Shown: positions 6,897 through 9,455 of the stretch, one piece after another
Layout of the letters: every line of letters begins with the position of its first letter
Position numbering within the stretch: the stretch's first letter is position 1
Assembly (NCBI GenBank): GCA_030950865.1
Contig: JAUZQR010000106.1
Location: 1-9,455, forward strand
Source of the DNA: Mariprofundaceae bacterium
GTDB taxonomy: Bacteria; Pseudomonadota; Zetaproteobacteria; Mariprofundales; Mariprofundaceae
DNA length: 9,455 nt
Reading direction: 5' to 3'
Program-made: the position numbers and the translations under genes
The notes under the pieces: generated by a model
Told to the model about the DNA's origin: nothing
The model's input: only the letters and a program-made list of their open reading frames with translations
Databases searched by the model: none

Positions 6897-7016
6897 GTAA
6901 CGACTCAGGTTGCCGTGTTTTTTCTGAGAGTAAGGCGAAAAAGTGGAGCTTACGACTGTAAGTGAGCATTTTTCAACGCAGCTGTCAGGAAAATAAGCGG
7001 TAAGCTGAATCGTTGC
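6897..7016. repeat. Imperfect foldback (MITE/REPIN-like) between phoH and ybeY
   Basis: A stretch of about 120 bases reads as one long imperfect inverted repeat centred on GACT at 6954-6957. The outer arms GTAACGACTCAG (6897-6908) and CTGAATCGTTGC (7005-7016) match at 10 of 12 positions when one is reverse-complemented. The next seven bases match at five. The middle pairs CTTAC with GTAAG (6949-6953 with 6958-6962), flanked by AAAAA and TTTTT runs. Aligned by hand with two one-base gaps, about 39 of 57 arm positions agree. TTGTA/TACAA flanks both ends. No reading frame is apparent. It fills most of the only sizeable gap in the operon. It could be a non-autonomous mobile repeat or an mRNA processing/stability hairpin; copy number in the genome would decide. 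Confidence 0.6.
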
Positions 7017-7021
7017 TACAA

Positions 7022-7966
7022 TCATGATTCATCGGACTCATAGGCTTGTACAATGCTTTCTACCAATTGATGACGCACCACATCATGGGTCGTTAACTTG
7101 CAAATGCCGATAGCGTCAACATCGGCGAGCACTTTTAAGGCGTGCAACAAACCACTCTGTTGGTGGTGGGGTAAATCAATTTGCGTGGCATCACCCGTAA
7201 CCACCATCTTGGATGAAAAGCCAAGACGAGTAAGAAACATCTTCATTTGTGCACGGGTGGTATTTTGTGCTTCATCAAGAATAACAAAAGCATCGTTTAA
7301 GGTGCGTCCACGCATATAAGCCAATGGCGCAATCTCGATAAGTCCTTGTTCCATCAGGTTGTTCATTTTTTCGACACCCAACATATCTGTTAAAGCATCA
7401 AACAATGGCCGCAAATAAGGATCGACTTTTTGCTGTAAATCACCAGGTAAAAAACCCAGTTTTTCACCAGCTTCAACAGCAGGCCGTGTCAAAATAATAC
7501 GCTCGACTTGGTGGCTGGTTAAAGCAACCACTGCCGCAGCCACTGCTAAATATGTTTTACCACAACCTGCAGGGCCAACGGATATGGATAGTGTTTTATC
7601 CTGCATCATTTGCAAATAAGCATGCTGATTGGGGGTTTTGCCCTGCACATTACGCCGACCAGCTTTAAGGATAATATTTTTTTTCTTATTGCCTTTCTCT
7701 TGAGGCGCATCTTTGGGTTGACCGCGTAATAACAACTCAATTTGAACAGGGGTAGGTGTCTCAGTTTGTGCGGTTGCTGCGAGGTTTAATAATACACGCT
7801 TGGCAATCGCTGCATGCTCACCCTGAATATGCCAGTTGCCAGCTTGCCCTGACAGTTTAATGTTCAAGGCTTCTTCGATGCGTTTTAAGGTTTGGTTATT
7901 TGCGCCACAGAGATTATGTAGGGTTTGTGGTGTTAAATCTGGAAGATCGAGCGTGATATTAGGCAA
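7022..7966 (-). CDS. ybeZ: PhoH-family ATPase (YbeZ)
   Basis: The 314-residue protein has an N-terminal KH-like segment (about 1-66, including NLCGANNQTLKRIEEAL), a variable basic linker (about 82-110) and the PhoH P-loop ATPase domain. Walker A is GPAGCGKT (131-138), the RPAVEAGEKLGFLPGD block covers 161-176, Walker B is VILDEAQN (228-235), and the GDATQIDLP sensor region covers 258-266. The role is an ATPase, possibly an RNA helicase, that works with YbeY in rRNA processing; the biochemical details are only partly known. The start is TTG at 7966: a TGA two codons upstream closes the frame, and GGGGAG lies seven bases before the TTG. The start overlaps the miaB stop by eight bases. The stop is followed almost at once by the foldback sequence. 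Confidence 0.96.
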   Translation of the reverse strand: MPNITLDLPDLTPQTLHNLCGANNQTLKRIEEALNIKLSGQAGNWHIQGEHAAIAKRVLLNLAATAQTETPTPVQIELLLRGQPKDAPQEKGNKKKNIILKAGRRNVQGKTPNQHAYLQMMQDKTLSISVGPAGCGKTYLAVAAAVVALTSHQVERIILTRPAVEAGEKLGFLPGDLQQKVDPYLRPLFDALTDMLGVEKMNNLMEQGLIEIAPLAYMRGRTLNDAFVILDEAQNTTRAQMKMFLTRLGFSSKMVVTGDATQIDLPHHQQSGLLHALKVLADVDAIGICKLTTHDVVRHQLVESIVQAYESDES

Positions 7967-9311
7967 GAATCAACTCCCCGCGTAAAGATTGACCATAAGC
8001 CTTGGTAATACGTACTGGCATGGTTTGCCCAATTTGGCGAGGTTGCCCTTCAAAATGAACGATGCGGTAGTCCGCCGTGCGCCCTTGCATTTCCCCATCG
8101 GTTTTACTTTCTTTTTCAACCAATACATTCACCACGCGACCAATTTGTTTGTTCATCGCTTCGCGGGTTTGCAAGCGGGTTAATGCAAGCAATCGTTGCA
8201 GGCGTTCATCTTTTACTTCTTCAGGAATATTGTCTTCTGACTGTGCCGCAGGAGTGCCGGGGCGCGGTGAATATTTAAAGCAGTAAGAGAAATCATAATT
8301 TACACGCCGCACCAAATCGAGTGTCTGCTCAAAGTCTTCATCTGTTTCACCGGGGTAACCCACAATAAAGTCTGATGATAAGGCAATATCTGGGCAATGT
8401 TTGCGCAGGCTTTCAATCAGTGGAAAATAATCATCACGCGCATGCCCACGGTGCATGGCTTTAAGAATAACATCCGAGCCTGATTGCACAGGCAGGTGTA
8501 AATAAGGCATCAATACGGGTAAATCGCCAAAGGCCGCAGCCATTTCTTCGGTCACTTCCATCGGGTGAGAGGTGCTAAAACGAAGGCGTTCCAGCCCTTC
8601 AAGCTTGGCAACCGCATATAAGAGCATGGTGAAGTCCCATTCATCTTCATCGGCTGCGAGACCTCGATAAGCATTTACGTTTTGCCCTAAAAGGCTGATT
8701 TCAGTGATGCCTGTAGCCAAAAGTTTACGGCATTCTTCCAAAACATCTTCGACTGGGCGAGATAACTCTGAGCCGCGTGTGTAAGGCACCACGCAAAACG
8801 TACAAAATTTATCACAGCCTTCCATAATCGTTACAAAACCAGACATGCCATTGCCTTTGGGGGCAGGTAGATGGTCAAATTTCTCAATTTCAGGCATTTC
8901 GGTGGCGGTTACATTGACACGTTCACGGCGAATTTTGTTAATCATTTCAGGCAATTTATGATAACTCTGTGGACCAAACACGGCATCAACATAAGGTGCT
9001 CGCTGTTGAATGCGCTTGCCCTCTTGCTGTCCAACACAGCCGCCCACACCAATAATCATGTCTGGTCGCTTTTCCTTTAACTTACGATAACGACCCAATT
9101 CGGAATACACTTTATCTTCGGCTTTTTCACGAATAGAGCAGGTGTTCATTAATATAACGTCGGCATCTTCAGGATTGGCAACCAGTTTCATGCCATAAGC
9201 ATCTTGCATAAGGTCAAGCATGCGCGATGAGTCATATTCATTCATTTGGCAGCCGTATGTTTTGATAAAAAGAGTGTCGAGTGATGTGAGGGGCGTGTTT
9301 TTCTGTTTCAT
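7959..9311 (-). CDS. miaB: tRNA-2-methylthio-N6-isopentenyladenosine synthase MiaB
   Basis: MiaB is a radical-SAM methylthiotransferase that converts i6A37 to ms2i6A37 next to the anticodon of tRNAs reading UNN codons. The 450-residue protein has the N-terminal UPF0004 domain with the three auxiliary-cluster cysteines Cys21 (YGCQMNEYDS), Cys58 (NTCSIREKA) and Cys92 (GVGGCV). The radical-SAM CxxxCxxC is at Cys166, Cys170 and Cys173 (EGCDKFCTFC). HLPVQSGSD and SSDFIVGYPGE follow, and then a C-terminal TRAM domain (about 380-450). I chose ATG 9311 because MiaB proteins begin shortly before the KTYGCQMN motif. Upstream in-frame ATG 9371 and TTG 9392 are less likely. None has a Shine-Dalgarno. It is the first gene of the - strand cluster, and its stop overlaps phoH. 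Confidence 0.97.
   Translation of the reverse strand: MKQKNTPLTSLDTLFIKTYGCQMNEYDSSRMLDLMQDAYGMKLVANPEDADVILMNTCSIREKAEDKVYSELGRYRKLKEKRPDMIIGVGGCVGQQEGKRIQQRAPYVDAVFGPQSYHKLPEMINKIRRERVNVTATEMPEIEKFDHLPAPKGNGMSGFVTIMEGCDKFCTFCVVPYTRGSELSRPVEDVLEECRKLLATGITEISLLGQNVNAYRGLAADEDEWDFTMLLYAVAKLEGLERLRFSTSHPMEVTEEMAAAFGDLPVLMPYLHLPVQSGSDVILKAMHRGHARDDYFPLIESLRKHCPDIALSSDFIVGYPGETDEDFEQTLDLVRRVNYDFSYCFKYSPRPGTPAAQSEDNIPEEVKDERLQRLLALTRLQTREAMNKQIGRVVNVLVEKESKTDGEMQGRTADYRIVHFEGQPRQIGQTMPVRITKAYGQSLRGELILA
7974..7979 (-). promoter_or_regulatory. Ribosome binding site for the TTG start of phoH/ybeZ
   Basis: GGGGAG on the - strand lies inside the last codons of miaB, seven bases before TTG 7966. Since an in-frame TGA (7970-7972) precedes the TTG and no ATG follows for over 100 codons, this site decides the start. 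Confidence 0.75.
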
Positions 9312-9392
9312 AGAAAGGCGGATGTTAGAAGTGAGTATAGAGGATGTCGAATGTTTGCATGCTAGTGGCATATTTTTATTGGGCGGACTCAA

Positions 9393-9421
9393 AGTATACG
9401 TGCAGCAGCGATTGAGGTAAA
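9393..9421 (-). promoter_or_regulatory. Candidate sigma-70-type promoter upstream of miaB
   Basis: On the - strand TTTACC (9416-9421) and TATACT (9393-9398) are separated by exactly 17 bases. They match the -35 consensus at four of six positions and the -10 consensus at five of six. Transcription would begin near 9386, giving a leader of about 75 bases before ATG 9311. No other comparably good promoter was noticed before the ten-gene cluster. This is a pattern match only. Confidence 0.4.
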
Positions 9422-9455
9422 ATTGTTTGTAATACAGGTGTTTTGATAGGTATTG

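Noticed and set aside
9312..9392. 27-residue N-terminal extension of MiaB
   Set aside because: MiaB family proteins start near the KTYGCQMN motif. The extension begins with TTG, has no family similarity that I recognise and would place the start at the predicted transcription start.
9422..9455. Short AATAC...GTATT inverted repeat at the right edge
   Set aside because: The arms are five bases long in AT-rich sequence and the window ends there, so no structure or gene can be supported.

Overview
The window is a chromosomal housekeeping region of a Gram-negative bacterium, most likely a pseudomonadote. The core order miaB-phoH-ybeY-corC-lnt is the one known from gamma- and betaproteobacteria. 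The window also has an Lnt lipoprotein acyltransferase, which implies an outer membrane, and a DUF2782 periplasmic protein. A gammaproteobacterium or a relative such as a zetaproteobacterium would fit. This placement is inference from gene order and family content. Base composition looks mildly AT-rich and even, and I see no integrase, transposase, phage gene, tRNA, rRNA or CRISPR array.

Layout: positions 1-716 are on the + strand and hold the 3' end of recN (DNA repair), overlapped by a small GNAT acetyltransferase of the N-acetylglutamate synthase-like type. Everything from 713 to the right edge is on the - strand. In transcription order this is miaB, phoH, ybeY, corC, lnt, gpsA, a Smr-domain gene, a DUF2782 gene, a thiE/tenI-like gene and a short cinA-like gene. 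These ten genes are packed with overlaps or gaps of about 20 bases or less. The one exception is the 157-base gap between phoH and ybeY, which holds an imperfect foldback sequence. A plausible promoter lies at 9393-9421 before miaB, so the set could be one long transcript. The two directions converge on a CTAG at 713-716 whose two halves serve both stop codons.

Functionally the cluster joins tRNA modification (MiaB), rRNA processing and ribosome quality control (YbeY, with PhoH as its usual partner), an ion-transport-linked CBS protein (CorC), lipoprotein maturation (Lnt) and glycerol-3-phosphate supply for phospholipids (GpsA). A nucleic-acid-acting Smr protein, an exported protein of unknown function, a TenI-like enzyme and a nucleotide or pterin-binding protein follow. 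I see no evidence of a new defence or mobile system. The most unusual items are the foldback element between phoH and ybeY, the TenI-like protein that has lost several thiamine phosphate synthase residues, and the UUG start of phoH.
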